Positions 24,655-35,194 of a stretch of 64,000 nt of DNA are shown here, piece after piece. The stretch comes from Acidovorax sp. 106 (GTDB taxonomy: Bacteria; Pseudomonadota; Gammaproteobacteria; Burkholderiales; Burkholderiaceae_C). Each line of letters opens with the position of its first letter. Positions within the stretch are counted from its first letter, which is position 1. The translations under genes and the position numbers were made by a program. The notes below the pieces were generated by a model. The model was not told the DNA's origin. It was given only the letters and a program-made list of their open reading frames with translations, and did no database searches. The stretch is taken from the NCBI RefSeq assembly GCF_003663825.1, contig NZ_RCCC01000001.1, positions 2,302,501 to 2,366,500 of the forward strand, given 5' to 3'.

Positions 24655-27048
24655 GTGAGCTTGCGCGCACGCATTCTCTGGCTAGTGCTGGCATCGTCCC
24701 TGTTGCCTGTACCCGCCATCCTTTGGCTGTTGCTGGAAATTCGATCTGCCACAGTCGACCAGGCGCGTGAGCGCTTGGCTGCGCGTGCCACTCTTATTGC
24801 AAGCGACCTGAATGACAAAATCGCCGGGACTGGTCAGCTGCTCTTTGGCTTGGCAAGAGTCCCTGTATTGGGTGCCGGAGACAAGATCGCATGTTCGGAC
24901 TTCCTCGCCGAGGTGTTGCGGGAGCACCCCCAATACACAGGTTTGCTCACCATCTTGCCCGATGGGGGGCTGTTTTGTGATTCTCTGCGCAGCGGCCGAA
25001 CGCTGGATCTGAGGGACCGACGCTACTTTCAGCAAGCTCTGCGATCAAGGGAGCCCGTCGTGGAGGCTGTGATCGGGCGGCTGACCGGGAACGGCGTTTT
25101 GCAGGTGGCCTACCCTGTGCGTGCTGCGGATGGGGCGTTGCAGTTTGTTCTCCTGGCTTCGCTGGACATGGATGCCTATGGGCGTACCGTGGTGCAGAGC
25201 TTGCCCTATGAGCACAGCCATTTCCAGATATGGAACGAGGATGGCTCGGTGGTGATGGATTACGCGCAGGAGGGGCAAAAGCGCCTGACGCTGCCGGATG
25301 CGCAGCGGGCGTTCATGCGGCCAGGCCCATCTTCGGCCACCCAGGCGCTGCTCTCTGGGGATGACGGCGTGGATCGCATATGGCTTCATACTGGGCTTCC
25401 TCGCTCCCATGGGGAGGCTTTGCGCTTGGCACTGGTGGTTCCTGAGATGGACCTGAGAAGCCCCGTAGACAGCCAGTTTCGCAAGGCACTGCTGGGGCTA
25501 CTGGGACTGGCCGCCGTGGTCTTTGCTGCAGCAGGCCTGCTGGTGGAGTTTTCGGTACGTCGGCAGGCCATGCGCTCTATTCGAGCCATCGCCCGTATGG
25601 ATGCGGGGAACTACAGTGAGTTGATTGGCCCCTCTTACGCGCGCGGTGAGTTGGGGGATGTGATGCGTGCATTGGACCGTATGGCGACCTCGCTCACCCG
25701 CCAGCAACAGTCTATTGCCCAGCACACGCAGGCCCTGGAGCGACAGGCCCGCCTGGACCCGCTCACCCAGCTGGCCAACCGCTACTGCCTGACGGAGCGC
25801 TTGGAGGAGGCTTTGGTTTTGGCTCACCGCAAAGGCCTGGAGGTGGGCGTGCTGGTGCTAGACCTGGACCGCTTCAAAGGCGTGAACGATAGCCTGGGGC
25901 ATAACCGAGGGGACCTGTTGCTGCAGGAGGTCGCTTCCCGTCTGCGGTGCTGTGTGGAGCCCAAGGACACGGTGGCCCGGCTGGGAGGCGATGAGTTTGT
26001 CATCGTCCTGCCGGACCTGCCGAGCAGTGATGCGGTGACGCCTGTTGCGCAGCGCATCCTCCATGCATTGACGCTGCCTGTGGAGATGGGGCAGGCCAGC
26101 TGGCTGTTGAGCACCAGTCTGGGCATCGCGCTGTTTCCCAGGGATGGTGAATCGGGCGAGGTGCTCTTGCGCCATGCCGACGTGGCCATGTATGGAGCCA
26201 AAGATCAGGGCGGCAATCGAATGCTCTTTTTCAGCCCGCAGATGACGCAGGCGCTCGAGCAGCGCCTGCATACCGAAGCCGGCCTGCGGTATGCCATTGA
26301 CAACAACGGGTTGCAACTGCACTACCAGCCTATCGTGGATGCGTCGACAGGGCGTATCTCTTCCTGGGAGGCCCTTGTGCGCTGGCACGATCCGGAGCGC
26401 GGTTTGGTTTTCCCTTCGCAGTTCATCGGCGTTGCTGAGGAAACCGGTCTAATTGTGCCCATGGGCGAGTGGGTGTTACGCGACGCCTGCGTCCAGGCAC
26501 AGCGGTGGAGAGAGGCTGGTTGGGGGGATATTCCCGTGGCGGTTAACTTGTCTGCACGCCAGTTCCAGGTGCCAGATCTGGACCAGATGGTGGCACGCGC
26601 GCTGCAGGAAACCGGTTGCCCGGCGCGACTGCTGCAGTTGGAGATCACCGAGAGCTCCATCATGGACCCTGTGGATCAAGCACTGTGCACCATGGACCGA
26701 CTTACTGCGCTGGGCGTACAACTGGCCATTGATGACTTTGGCACGGGCTACTCATCACTGAGCCAGCTCAAACGCTTCCCGGTGAGTAAGCTCAAGATTG
26801 ACCAATCCTTTGTGGCTGACTTGGGGCAAGACGGCAATGGGGAGGTGCTGGTCAATGCCATCGTGGCCCTGGCGCAGAAGCTGGGTCTGCGCACGGTAGC
26901 GGAGGGCGTGGAGACAGAGGCGCAGGCTGCGCTCTTGACCAAGTTGGGTTGTGATGAACTGCAGGGTTACCTGTTTTCTCCCCCCCGTGAGGCCGCGGCC
27001 CAAGAAGCGTTGCTGCACTTGCGCAATGGTTCTGCGGAGGGCTCTTGA
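24655..27048 (+). CDS. Cache-GGDEF-EAL cyclic di-GMP signalling protein
   Basis: A 797-residue inner-membrane protein. A first helix (about 7-26) is followed by a periplasmic Cache-like sensor (about 30-275, with LLTILPDGGLFCDS and DLRDRRYFQQAL), a second helix (about 281-300) and a HAMP-like linker. The GGDEF domain has an intact GGDEF at 444-448, and the EAL domain keeps EAL at about 572-574, DDFGTGYSSL, KLKIDQSFV and GYLFSPP. Both cyclase and phosphodiesterase motifs are intact, so the net activity cannot be predicted. The start is GTG at 24655. It sits between the two halves of an ABC transporter and is slightly less GC-rich than its neighbours. Confidence 0.92.
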   Translation: MSLRARILWLVLASSLLPVPAILWLLLEIRSATVDQARERLAARATLIASDLNDKIAGTGQLLFGLARVPVLGAGDKIACSDFLAEVLREHPQYTGLLTILPDGGLFCDSLRSGRTLDLRDRRYFQQALRSREPVVEAVIGRLTGNGVLQVAYPVRAADGALQFVLLASLDMDAYGRTVVQSLPYEHSHFQIWNEDGSVVMDYAQEGQKRLTLPDAQRAFMRPGPSSATQALLSGDDGVDRIWLHTGLPRSHGEALRLALVVPEMDLRSPVDSQFRKALLGLLGLAAVVFAAAGLLVEFSVRRQAMRSIRAIARMDAGNYSELIGPSYARGELGDVMRALDRMATSLTRQQQSIAQHTQALERQARLDPLTQLANRYCLTERLEEALVLAHRKGLEVGVLVLDLDRFKGVNDSLGHNRGDLLLQEVASRLRCCVEPKDTVARLGGDEFVIVLPDLPSSDAVTPVAQRILHALTLPVEMGQASWLLSTSLGIALFPRDGESGEVLLRHADVAMYGAKDQGGNRMLFFSPQMTQALEQRLHTEAGLRYAIDNNGLQLHYQPIVDASTGRISSWEALVRWHDPERGLVFPSQFIGVAEETGLIVPMGEWVLRDACVQAQRWREAGWGDIPVAVNLSARQFQVPDLDQMVARALQETGCPARLLQLEITESSIMDPVDQALCTMDRLTALGVQLAIDDFGTGYSSLSQLKRFPVSKLKIDQSFVADLGQDGNGEVLVNAIVALAQKLGLRTVAEGVETEAQAALLTKLGCDELQGYLFSPPREAAAQEALLHLRNGSAEGS

Positions 27049-27164
27049 CCCCAGATCTTGGCGCACGCTGCTGATTGAGAGCCTGTTGACAATCTGCCTG
27101 GGAGATCGCAAACAGGTTCTGATAAAGGTTCCAAGAACAGTTTTGGGGTTGCCGGTTGCCTCTG

Positions 27165-28100
27165 TCACTCCCGAATCTGCCGCCCCGTCAGCTTGAGGAA
27201 CAAGTCCTCCAGGTTGGCGGGCCGGTGCAGCGTGCGCAGGTGGCCGTGCTGGCCCAGCGCTAGCAGCAAGGGCTGCGCCTGGTGGGTGTAGAAGAACACC
27301 GTTTCTCCACTGATTTCCACGCGCGCGGCCAGGGCCTGCAGGCTGGCGTCCTCGGCCAGCGCCACGGCGCCCACGCCAAAGACTTCCACCACATCGCTTT
27401 CCAGATGCTCTGCAATCAGCTCGCGTGGCTTGCCTTCGGCAATCTTCTTGCCGTGGTCCAGCACCAGCAGGCGCGAGCACAGGCGCTCGGCCTCGTCCAT
27501 GAAGTGCGTGGTCAGCAAGATGGAGGTGCCTTGCTGCAGCAGCAGTTGCAGCCGCTCCCACATCAGGTGGCGGGCCTGTGGGTCCAGGCCGGTGGTGGGT
27601 TCGTCCAGCAGCAGCAGGCGCGGGCGGTTGACGAGTGCACGGGCCAGCGACAGGCGCCGCTTCATGCCGCCCGATAGTTCGCCCGGCTTGGCGTGGGCCT
27701 TGTGCGTCAGCGCCGCAAACTCCAGCAGCTGCGGCACGCGCTCGTCCATGGTGTGGCCCTGGATGCCAAAGTAGCGGCCAAACACGCGCAGGTTCTCGGC
27801 GCAGGTGAAGTCCGGGTCCAGCGTGTCGAACTGGGTGACCACGCCGAGCTGCGCCTTGATGGCCAGCGCATCGCGCGGCATGTACAGCGGCTCGGTCGCG
27901 CCCTCGGGGTAGAACAGCACGTCGCCGCTGTCGGGCGCCGTGAGGCCCAGGCACATGCGGATGGTGGTGGTTTTGCCCGCCCCATTGGGGCCGATGACGC
28001 CAAGGCATTCGCCGGGGGCGATGGCAAAAGACACATCGTTCACCACCGTGGCATCGCCATAGTGTTTGTACAGGTTCTGGACGGCAAAGAGTTCGCTCAT
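27165..28100 (-). CDS. ABC transporter ATP-binding protein (NodI-like)
   Basis: A 311-residue ATPase with Walker A GPNGAGKTT, Q-loop GVVTQFDTLD, signature LSGGMKRRLSLARAL, Walker B LLLLDEPTTGLD and H-loop LLTTHFMDEAERL. The C-terminal about 80 residues (LESDVVEVFGVGAVALAED onward) match the NodI/drug-exporter type. ATG at 28100 (MSELFAVQNLYKHYGDATVV) is chosen because the upstream frame is not conserved-looking. The permease partner is probably at 22290-23174, about 4 kb further along the same strand, instead of adjacent. Confidence 0.92.
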   Translation of the reverse strand: MSELFAVQNLYKHYGDATVVNDVSFAIAPGECLGVIGPNGAGKTTTIRMCLGLTAPDSGDVLFYPEGATEPLYMPRDALAIKAQLGVVTQFDTLDPDFTCAENLRVFGRYFGIQGHTMDERVPQLLEFAALTHKAHAKPGELSGGMKRRLSLARALVNRPRLLLLDEPTTGLDPQARHLMWERLQLLLQQGTSILLTTHFMDEAERLCSRLLVLDHGKKIAEGKPRELIAEHLESDVVEVFGVGAVALAEDASLQALAARVEISGETVFFYTHQAQPLLLALGQHGHLRTLHRPANLEDLFLKLTGRQIRE

Positions 28101-28160
28101 GTCGCCATTGTGGCGGCATCTGGGTGGCGGGGGCTCAGAGGTTGAAGCGAAATTGGCCAC

Positions 28161-28192
28161 TGGCGCTTATTTGATAAGCGCTGGCAGCTATT
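28161..28192. repeat. Palindromic intergenic repeat, AGCGCTTAT family, copy 2
   Basis: GCGCTTAT (28163-28170), TTG, ATAAGCGC (28174-28181), with flanking CTGGCAGCTATT, is nearly identical to the copy at 1077-1107. It lies between nodI-like and GGDEF genes, both on the minus strand. Confidence 0.85.
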
Positions 28193-28223
28193 GAAAATAT
28201 AGCGTTTGCACTGGTGTGTCTGC

Positions 28224-29369
28224 TCAGCGGGCCGCCGCCAGCTGCCCCCGGCCTGCGGCTTTGGCGGCATACAGGGCCGCATCGGCGCGGGCCATGAGCG
28301 GGGCCAGCGCGTCGTCCTGGGGCGTCAGCACGGCCATGCCAGCGCTGTAGTTGAGCGCAAATCCCAGCTCCGGCACGCTGCACTCGGCCAGCCGCTTGCG
28401 CAGGCGCCGGTCAAACGAGGTGCCTGCCGGGGCGCTGTTGTGCAGCAGCAGCACGCCAAACTCTTCACCGCCCAGGCGGCCCACCATGTCGCCGCTGCGG
28501 TGGCACTCTTGCAGCAGGCGGCCAAACAGTTGCAGGGCGCGGTCGCCGGTTTCGTGGCCCAAGGTGTCGTTGATGTGCTTGAAGTGGTCGATGTCCAGCA
28601 TCAGCGCCGTCAGGGGGAGGCGGTGGCGTTGGGCGTGCGAGATCATGGCGGCCCCTTGCGCGGCAAACGATCGGCGGTTGGCCAGCCCGGTCAGCCCGTC
28701 GGTCATGGCCAGGTCGCGCAGCTTGCGCTCGGCCTCGGCATGCCAGGCCACCAGGATGGCGACGGTGCCCAGCACCAGGCTGATGTTGGTGGCCACGGCA
28801 GCGCCCAGGTTGACGGGGTGGGGCGTGCGAAAGCTGGGGTACTGGTCGGTGAACGCGCCCAGCACGCCGCGCGCCAGGGTAAAGCCTGCTGAAGTGAGCA
28901 GGCACAGCATGAGCAGGCGGCGCCAGCGTGCGTCCGCTGGCGTGGTGGGCGCTGCCGGGTAGAGCGTGGCACGCGCCACGATGACCAAAATGGCGGCCAT
29001 CAAGAAGTTGGCCCAGCCCACGCGAAAGGCGTAGTGCCCAAAGCCGATGGCGTAGCCCAGCGGCATCAGGCACACCAGTGCCAGCAGCGTGCGCTTGAAG
29101 GGGCGCGCGCCCAGCCATTCGCGCAGCGCCCGGTACAGCAGCCACTGTGCCCAGGCGTTGCAGGCCATCGACAGGGTGGACAGGGCCTGGTCCCACAGGG
29201 TGGACGAGGCAATGATGGCGGCCCACGCCAGGGCCTGCAGCAGCATGCTGGCTTGCACATTGCGCGCAGCCTGGCTCACGTCGCGCCCCATGACGAGCGG
29301 CAGCGCCGCCGAGATGGCGAACAGATTGGCCGCCATCACGGCCATCAGCGTGAGAAAGTCCAGGGTCAT
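28224..29369 (-). CDS. Membrane-bound diguanylate cyclase (GGDEF)
   Basis: A 381-residue protein with about six N-terminal membrane helices (residues 1-210; for example LTLMAVMAANLFAISAALPLV and LLALVCLMPLGYAIGFG) and no large periplasmic loop. A C-terminal GGDEF domain follows (about 220-378) with DGLTGLANRR, LMLDIDHFKHINDTLGH and an active GGEEF signature at 300-304. It should synthesise cyclic di-GMP at the membrane. No inhibitory RxxD site is visible immediately before GGEEF (MVGRL precedes it). It is transcribed on its own, with the palindromic repeat downstream. Confidence 0.92.
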   Translation of the reverse strand: MTLDFLTLMAVMAANLFAISAALPLVMGRDVSQAARNVQASMLLQALAWAAIIASSTLWDQALSTLSMACNAWAQWLLYRALREWLGARPFKRTLLALVCLMPLGYAIGFGHYAFRVGWANFLMAAILVIVARATLYPAAPTTPADARWRRLLMLCLLTSAGFTLARGVLGAFTDQYPSFRTPHPVNLGAAVATNISLVLGTVAILVAWHAEAERKLRDLAMTDGLTGLANRRSFAAQGAAMISHAQRHRLPLTALMLDIDHFKHINDTLGHETGDRALQLFGRLLQECHRSGDMVGRLGGEEFGVLLLHNSAPAGTSFDRRLRKRLAECSVPELGFALNYSAGMAVLTPQDDALAPLMARADAALYAAKAAGRGQLAAAR

Positions 29370-29496
29370 ATCGGGGTCAGTGGGCCCGCACCCCGGGCCG
29401 TGGTGGGCCTGGGGCGGTGGTCAACCACGCCAGCACGGTGCGGCTGGCATGGGGACATCGCCGTGTGAAACGGTGCGATGCGTTGACGGGCGGTGC

Positions 29497-30996
29497 TTAC
29501 TGGAAGGCCACTTCCGCAAAGCTGCGCAGCTTGCGGCTGTGCAGGCGGGCCATGCCTTCGGCGCGCAGCGTCTCCAGCGCACGGATGCCGATGCGCAGAT
29601 GCTGGTCCACGCGCTCGCGGTAGAAGTGGTTGGCCATGCCGGGCAGCTTGATTTCGCCGTGCAGGGGCTTGTCGCTCACGCACAGCAGGGTGCCGTAGGG
29701 AACGCGAAAGCGAAAGCCATTGGCCGCAATGGTGGCGCTTTCCATGTCCAGCGCCACGGCACGGCTTTGGCTGAAGCGGCGCTGGGGTTGGTTGTCGGGC
29801 AGCAGCTCCCAGTTGCGGTTGTCGGTGCTGGCCACTGTGCCGGTGCGCATGATGCGCTTGAGGTCGGCGCCGGTCACACCGGTCACGTCTTCCACCGCCG
29901 ATTCGAGGGCCAGTTGGATCTCGGCCAGCGCGGGGATGGGCACCCACAGCGGCAGCTCTTCGTCCAGCACATGGTCTTCGCGCACGTAGCCGTGGGCCAG
30001 TACGTAGTCGCCCAGTTGCTGGCTGTTGCGCAGGCCCGCGCAGTGGCCCAGCATGATCCAGGCGTGCGGGCGCAGCACGGCGATGTGGTCGGTGATGTTC
30101 TTGGCGTTGGCGGGGCCCACGCCAATGTTGACCATGGTGATGCCGCTGTGGTCGGCGCGCACCAGGTGGTAGGCGGGCATTTGCGGCAGGCGCGGGGGCG
30201 GCGCGCCCAGCTCGTCGCCAGGCTCGGCGCTCAGGCCCACGCGGCGGGTGACCACGTTGCCGGGTTCGATGAAGGCGACGTACTCGCTGTCGGGTTTGGC
30301 CATCTCTTCGTGGCCCAGGCGCACGAATTCGTCGATGTAGAACTGGTAGTTGGTGAACAGCACGAAGTTCTGGAAGGCGCGCGGCGAGGTGCCGGTGTAG
30401 TGGCGCAGTCGGTGCAGCGAGTAGTCCACACGCGGCGCCGTGAACAGCGACAGGGGCTGCGCCTCGCCGGGCTTGGGCTCCCAGGTACCGTTGGCAATGC
30501 CGTCGTCCATGGCGGCCAGGTCGGGCAGGTCGAACACGTCGCGCATCAGGGTGCGGCGCTCGGCGCTCATCTGGCCCTCGACATGGTCGTGCTCTGCAAA
30601 TGAAAAATGCACCGGGATGGGCTGGTGGCTGGTGCCCACTTCCAGCTCCACGCCATGGTTTTGCAGCAGCAACTGGAATTGCTCCAGGTAGTACGCGTGG
30701 TACAGGTCGGGGCGGGTCAGCGTGGTTTCAAAGCGGCCTGGGCCTGCCACAAAGCCGTAGGCCAGGTGGGCAATGTCGGGATTGGGCTTGGCGCGCGAGA
30801 CGGTGTCGGTCTGGATGCGCACATAGGGGTAGCAAGCGCGCACATGGCCGGGCAGGGTCTCGCCCGCTACAAAGCGCTGCATGCTGTCGCGCAGCAGGCC
30901 GATCTGGTGGTTGTAGATGTGGTGCACCTGCGCCAGGGCCGATGCGGCTGTGTTGTGGCGGGTGGGGGCGATGAAGTCGGAGGATGTGGGTGCCAT
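29497..30996 (-). CDS. amn: AMP nucleosidase
   Basis: A 499-residue cytosolic enzyme that hydrolyses AMP to adenine and ribose 5-phosphate and helps balance adenylate pools. The N-terminal regulatory region contains ACYPYVRIQTD and GRFETTLTRPDLY. The catalytic nucleosidase domain has VNIGVGPANAKNITDH, WIMLGHCAGLRNSQ, the catalytic VALDMESATIAANGF and LCVSDKPLHGEIK. ATG at 30996 fits the family start; an upstream extension in frame is not protein-like. It is divergent from the MgtC/DUF4010 gene over about 115 bases. Confidence 0.95.
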   Translation of the reverse strand: MAPTSSDFIAPTRHNTAASALAQVHHIYNHQIGLLRDSMQRFVAGETLPGHVRACYPYVRIQTDTVSRAKPNPDIAHLAYGFVAGPGRFETTLTRPDLYHAYYLEQFQLLLQNHGVELEVGTSHQPIPVHFSFAEHDHVEGQMSAERRTLMRDVFDLPDLAAMDDGIANGTWEPKPGEAQPLSLFTAPRVDYSLHRLRHYTGTSPRAFQNFVLFTNYQFYIDEFVRLGHEEMAKPDSEYVAFIEPGNVVTRRVGLSAEPGDELGAPPPRLPQMPAYHLVRADHSGITMVNIGVGPANAKNITDHIAVLRPHAWIMLGHCAGLRNSQQLGDYVLAHGYVREDHVLDEELPLWVPIPALAEIQLALESAVEDVTGVTGADLKRIMRTGTVASTDNRNWELLPDNQPQRRFSQSRAVALDMESATIAANGFRFRVPYGTLLCVSDKPLHGEIKLPGMANHFYRERVDQHLRIGIRALETLRAEGMARLHSRKLRSFAEVAFQ

Positions 30997-31110
30997 GGCC
31001 CTATTGTCCACAAGTCCTGAGACGCATTGGCATACCACTGGTCCTGGGGTATGGTGGCCGTGATGGCGTGCTGACAAGGGGGCGCTGACAAAAGGGGACA
31101 GGGCTTGGGT

Positions 31111-32376
31111 ATGCACGATTTACAAGGGTTTTATGCAGCGCTGGCGGTGCTGGCCAGTGCACTGGGCTGCGGCTTGCTGATGGGCATTGAGCGCGAGCGG
31201 CGCAAGGGTGAGGGGCCGCGCCGTGCATTGGCGGGGGTGCGCTCGTTCGCCCTGGCATCTCTGATGGGGGCTGTGGCGGCACTGTCGGGCGTGGTGGCTC
31301 TGCAGGTGGTGGGCGCGGGCTTTGTGGCGGCGTTGTGTGCGGCGGGCTATTGGCGCGACCGCTCGGACGACCCCGGTGTGACCACCGAGATTGCCCTGCT
31401 GCTGGCATACCTGATTGGCCTGATGTGCGCCACCGACCGGCTGCTGGCGGCAGCGTTGGCCGTGGTTGTCACGGGCTTGCTGGCGCTGCGCGGGCCGTTG
31501 CACCAGTTTGCCAGCCAGTGGCTGCAGCCGGGTGAGGTGCGCAGTGCGCTGGTGCTGGCCGCATTGGCGTTGCTGGTGTTTCCGCTCTTGCCCGACCGGC
31601 CGTTGTGGCAAGGGGTGTTGAACCCGCAGGTGGTGTTGCGGCTGGTGATCGTGCTGCTGCTCATTCAGTCGCTGGCGCATGTGGGGAGGCGCTTGCTGCA
31701 GGCCCGCCATGCGGTGGCTTTGTCTGCCATGGCGTCGGGTTTTGTGTCGAGCACGGCCACCATTGCCAGCTTGGGGATGCAGCTGCGCTCGGGGCAGGGC
31801 ACTGCCAGAACCCAGGCGGGGGGCGCGGTGCTGTCGTGCGTGGCCACCTTGTTGCAAGTGGTGGTGGTTGCCGCCACGGTGCAACCCTCGTGGTTGGGCA
31901 GGTTGCTGCTGCCTGCGCTGGCGGGTGCCTGCGTGGCAGGGGCGTGGGGTGGGTGGTTGCTGCGGGACGCCGAAGGGGGGGCGACAGTGCCTGTTGCTGC
32001 CACCACCGCTGTGGCGCCTGACACTCCCATGTTCAAACTCCGTGACGCCGCGCTGATCGCCGCGCTGCTCACGGGCATTCAGGTGGGGGTTCAGCTACTG
32101 GTTGGGTGGTTGGGAGATGCAGGCATGCTGATCGGTGCGCTGCTGGCCGCTTTGGCCGATGTGCACGCCGCTACGGCTGCTGTGCTGGTCCACGCCGCCC
32201 CGGGCGCACCTGCTGCCGCTGGTGCAGAGCACGCCTTGATGGCTGCGCTGTGTGTGCACGCCGCCAGCAAGTGCACGGTGGCGTGGGTCAGTGGCGGTGG
32301 TGCCTATGCGCGCGCGGTAGCCCCTGGTGTGCTGGCCCACACGGCGGCCTTTGTAGGCGTGCTGGCGCTGCTCTGA
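31111..32376 (+). CDS. MgtC/DUF4010 family membrane protein
   Basis: A 421-residue protein with about a dozen predicted membrane helices. The N-terminal about 150 residues match the MgtC/SapB domain: GCGLLMGIERERRKGEG, AGVRSFALASLMGA, and DDPGVTTEIALLLAYLIGLM. The remainder matches DUF4010, including MASGFVSSTATIASLG and the C-terminal helices LIGALLAALADVHAATAAVL. Transport function is unproven for this family. ATG at 31111 is taken over a TTG six bases upstream. It is followed by dbpA after 45 bases, on the same strand. Confidence 0.88.
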   Translation: MHDLQGFYAALAVLASALGCGLLMGIERERRKGEGPRRALAGVRSFALASLMGAVAALSGVVALQVVGAGFVAALCAAGYWRDRSDDPGVTTEIALLLAYLIGLMCATDRLLAAALAVVVTGLLALRGPLHQFASQWLQPGEVRSALVLAALALLVFPLLPDRPLWQGVLNPQVVLRLVIVLLLIQSLAHVGRRLLQARHAVALSAMASGFVSSTATIASLGMQLRSGQGTARTQAGGAVLSCVATLLQVVVVAATVQPSWLGRLLLPALAGACVAGAWGGWLLRDAEGGATVPVAATTAVAPDTPMFKLRDAALIAALLTGIQVGVQLLVGWLGDAGMLIGALLAALADVHAATAAVLVHAAPGAPAAAGAEHALMAALCVHAASKCTVAWVSGGGAYARAVAPGVLAHTAAFVGVLALL

Positions 32377-32421
32377 ACGTTCTGAACCCCGTTGTGGGCA
32401 TGGGGCCGGATAATCCACCCC

Positions 32422-33828
<1,407 letters not shown>

Positions 33829-33876
33829 TCGGCCTGCGTTGGTGTCGGGGTATGCATGGGGTGCACTTGGAAGTGC

Positions 33877-33892
33877 GTCGTATGCATACGAC
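33877..33892. promoter_or_regulatory. Perfect 16-bp palindrome upstream of the first Bug receptor gene
   Basis: GTCGTATGCATACGAC is a perfect palindrome, 99 bases upstream of the start of the receptor gene and 49 bases after dbpA. GTATGCATAC-type dyads are typical of GntR-family (FCD/VanR-like) operators, so it is a candidate regulator site for the receptor operon. Which regulator binds is unknown. Confidence 0.55.
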
Positions 33893-33990
33893 ACGTTACG
33901 GTTTTTGCGGCTTGTGGTCTTTGTCGGTGATGTCTAGAGTGCGTGGAATTTCGGGTTAACAGTGATTGACATTCGCAAGAATGTGAATTG

Positions 33991-35031
33991 ATGACCTTTT
34001 CGCCCATTTCCATCGCCATGAACACCTTGCCTGCTGCTGTGCCATTTGCTGCGCCCGTTTCCCATCCGCGCCGTGTTTTTTTATCGCGAGGGCTGGTGGG
34101 GGCCGCAGCGGTGGCCGCCCCTGTGTTTGGGCACACCCAAACTGGCCCGGTGCGGCTGGTGGTGTCTTACCCGGCGGGCGGTGGTGCCGACCTGATGGCA
34201 CGGCTCATTGCCCCCCACTTTTCAGCGGCCCTGGGCAGCACGGTCGAGGTGGAGAACATGCCCGGCGACAGCGGGCAAAAGGCGGCACTTCACGTGGCCA
34301 AGGCGGCTCCCAACGGCCGTACCTTGCTGCTCGATGCGTCGTCCTTCTCGGTCAATCCATCGCTGTTTGCCCAGTTGCCTTACGACTCAGACGCGGCGTT
34401 CTCAGTGTTGGGCGTGTTGGCGGTTTTCCCCAATGTGCTGGTATGCCACCCGGCCTTTGAAGCCAAAACTGTGGCCGATCTGATCCGCATGGCCAAGGCC
34501 AAGCCAGACCAGATCGCATTTGCCTCGTCGGGCAATGGCTCGGCCCAGCACCTGGCTGGTGCGCTGTTTGAAGACCTGACGCAGATTTACCTGAAGCATT
34601 TGCCCTACAAGGGCGGTGGCCCGGCCATGGCCGATGTGGCTGCGGGAAAGGTGCCGCTGTTTTTTGCCAATGTGGCCTCCTCGCGTGAGCAACTGCAGTC
34701 GGGCAAGCTGCGGGCGCTGGCCGTCACATCGCGCCGCCGCACCAAGGTGCTGCCGCAGGTGCCTTCCATGGCTGAAGCGGGTGTGGCCAACTACGAAGTG
34801 CAGGAATGGAACCCCGTGCTGGCACCGGCGGGCTTGCCCAAGGAAGAGCGCCAGCGCTTGTTCGATGCGCTGAACAAGGCCTTGAAGGTGCCCGAGGTGG
34901 TATCGAAGGTGCAGGCACTGGGGGGTGAGGTGTTTCCGAACACCACCGATGGTCTGGCGGCTGGTTTCATCAAGACGCAGCAAGTGCAGTGGCGCAGGGT
35001 GATTGCTGCGCGCAAGATTCAGGCGGGATGA
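33991..35031 (+). CDS. Bug-family periplasmic solute receptor (TctC-like), copy A
   Basis: A periplasmic binding protein of the TTT receptor family, 346 residues from ATG at 33991 (337 from ATG at 34018). The N-terminus has a twin-arginine-like export signal, PRRVFLSRGLVGAAAVAAPV. The mature part shows the Bug hallmarks VVSYPAGGGADLMARL, the ligand-loop region VNPSLFAQLPYDS, IAFASSGNGSAQHLAGALF and LPYKGGGPAMADVAAGKVPLFF. It is a close paralogue of the receptor at 36076-37089. No TctAB permease is adjacent, so it may serve a distant transporter or a signalling role. A bidirectional terminator follows. Confidence 0.9.
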   Translation: MTFSPISIAMNTLPAAVPFAAPVSHPRRVFLSRGLVGAAAVAAPVFGHTQTGPVRLVVSYPAGGGADLMARLIAPHFSAALGSTVEVENMPGDSGQKAALHVAKAAPNGRTLLLDASSFSVNPSLFAQLPYDSDAAFSVLGVLAVFPNVLVCHPAFEAKTVADLIRMAKAKPDQIAFASSGNGSAQHLAGALFEDLTQIYLKHLPYKGGGPAMADVAAGKVPLFFANVASSREQLQSGKLRALAVTSRRRTKVLPQVPSMAEAGVANYEVQEWNPVLAPAGLPKEERQRLFDALNKALKVPEVVSKVQALGGEVFPNTTDGLAAGFIKTQQVQWRRVIAARKIQAG

Positions 35032-35067
35032 GGGGCGCTCCACCCTGAAGGCGGAAGGTTGCTCTGC

Positions 35068-35097
35068 AAAAAACGGCTGTCGATGACAGCCGTTTTT
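35068..35097. terminator. Bidirectional rho-independent terminator
   Basis: The stem AAACGGCTGTC (35071-35081) and GACAGCCGTTT (35085-35095) is flanked by A on the left and T on the right, so it can stop transcription from either side. It separates receptor copy A from the GntR gene. Confidence 0.85.
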
Positions 35098-35165
35098 ATG
35101 GCCGCACAGCAGATTCGTTGCGCACGCAAGGCTTGTGGTCAAGCAAATCTCTCGGCTACACTGAA

Positions 35166-35181
35166 AGTCCTCTATAGGACT
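35166..35181. promoter_or_regulatory. Candidate GntR operator (AGTCCT-N4-AGGACT)
   Basis: A perfect inverted repeat, AGTCCTCTATAGGACT, ends 13 bases before the ATG of the GntR-type regulator and overlaps an AT-rich stretch (CTATAGGACTATAT) that could hold a -10 element. The position suggests autorepression by the downstream regulator. Confidence 0.6.
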
Positions 35182-35194
35182 ATATCTTTCAACC

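Noticed and set aside
29370..29496. GC-rich gap after the amn stop codon as a small RNA gene
   Set aside because: No promoter-terminator pair or recognisable structure is visible.
29089..30603. Plus-strand 504-codon frame opposite AMP nucleosidase
   Set aside because: No domain-like sequence; the opposite strand encodes a well-conserved enzyme.
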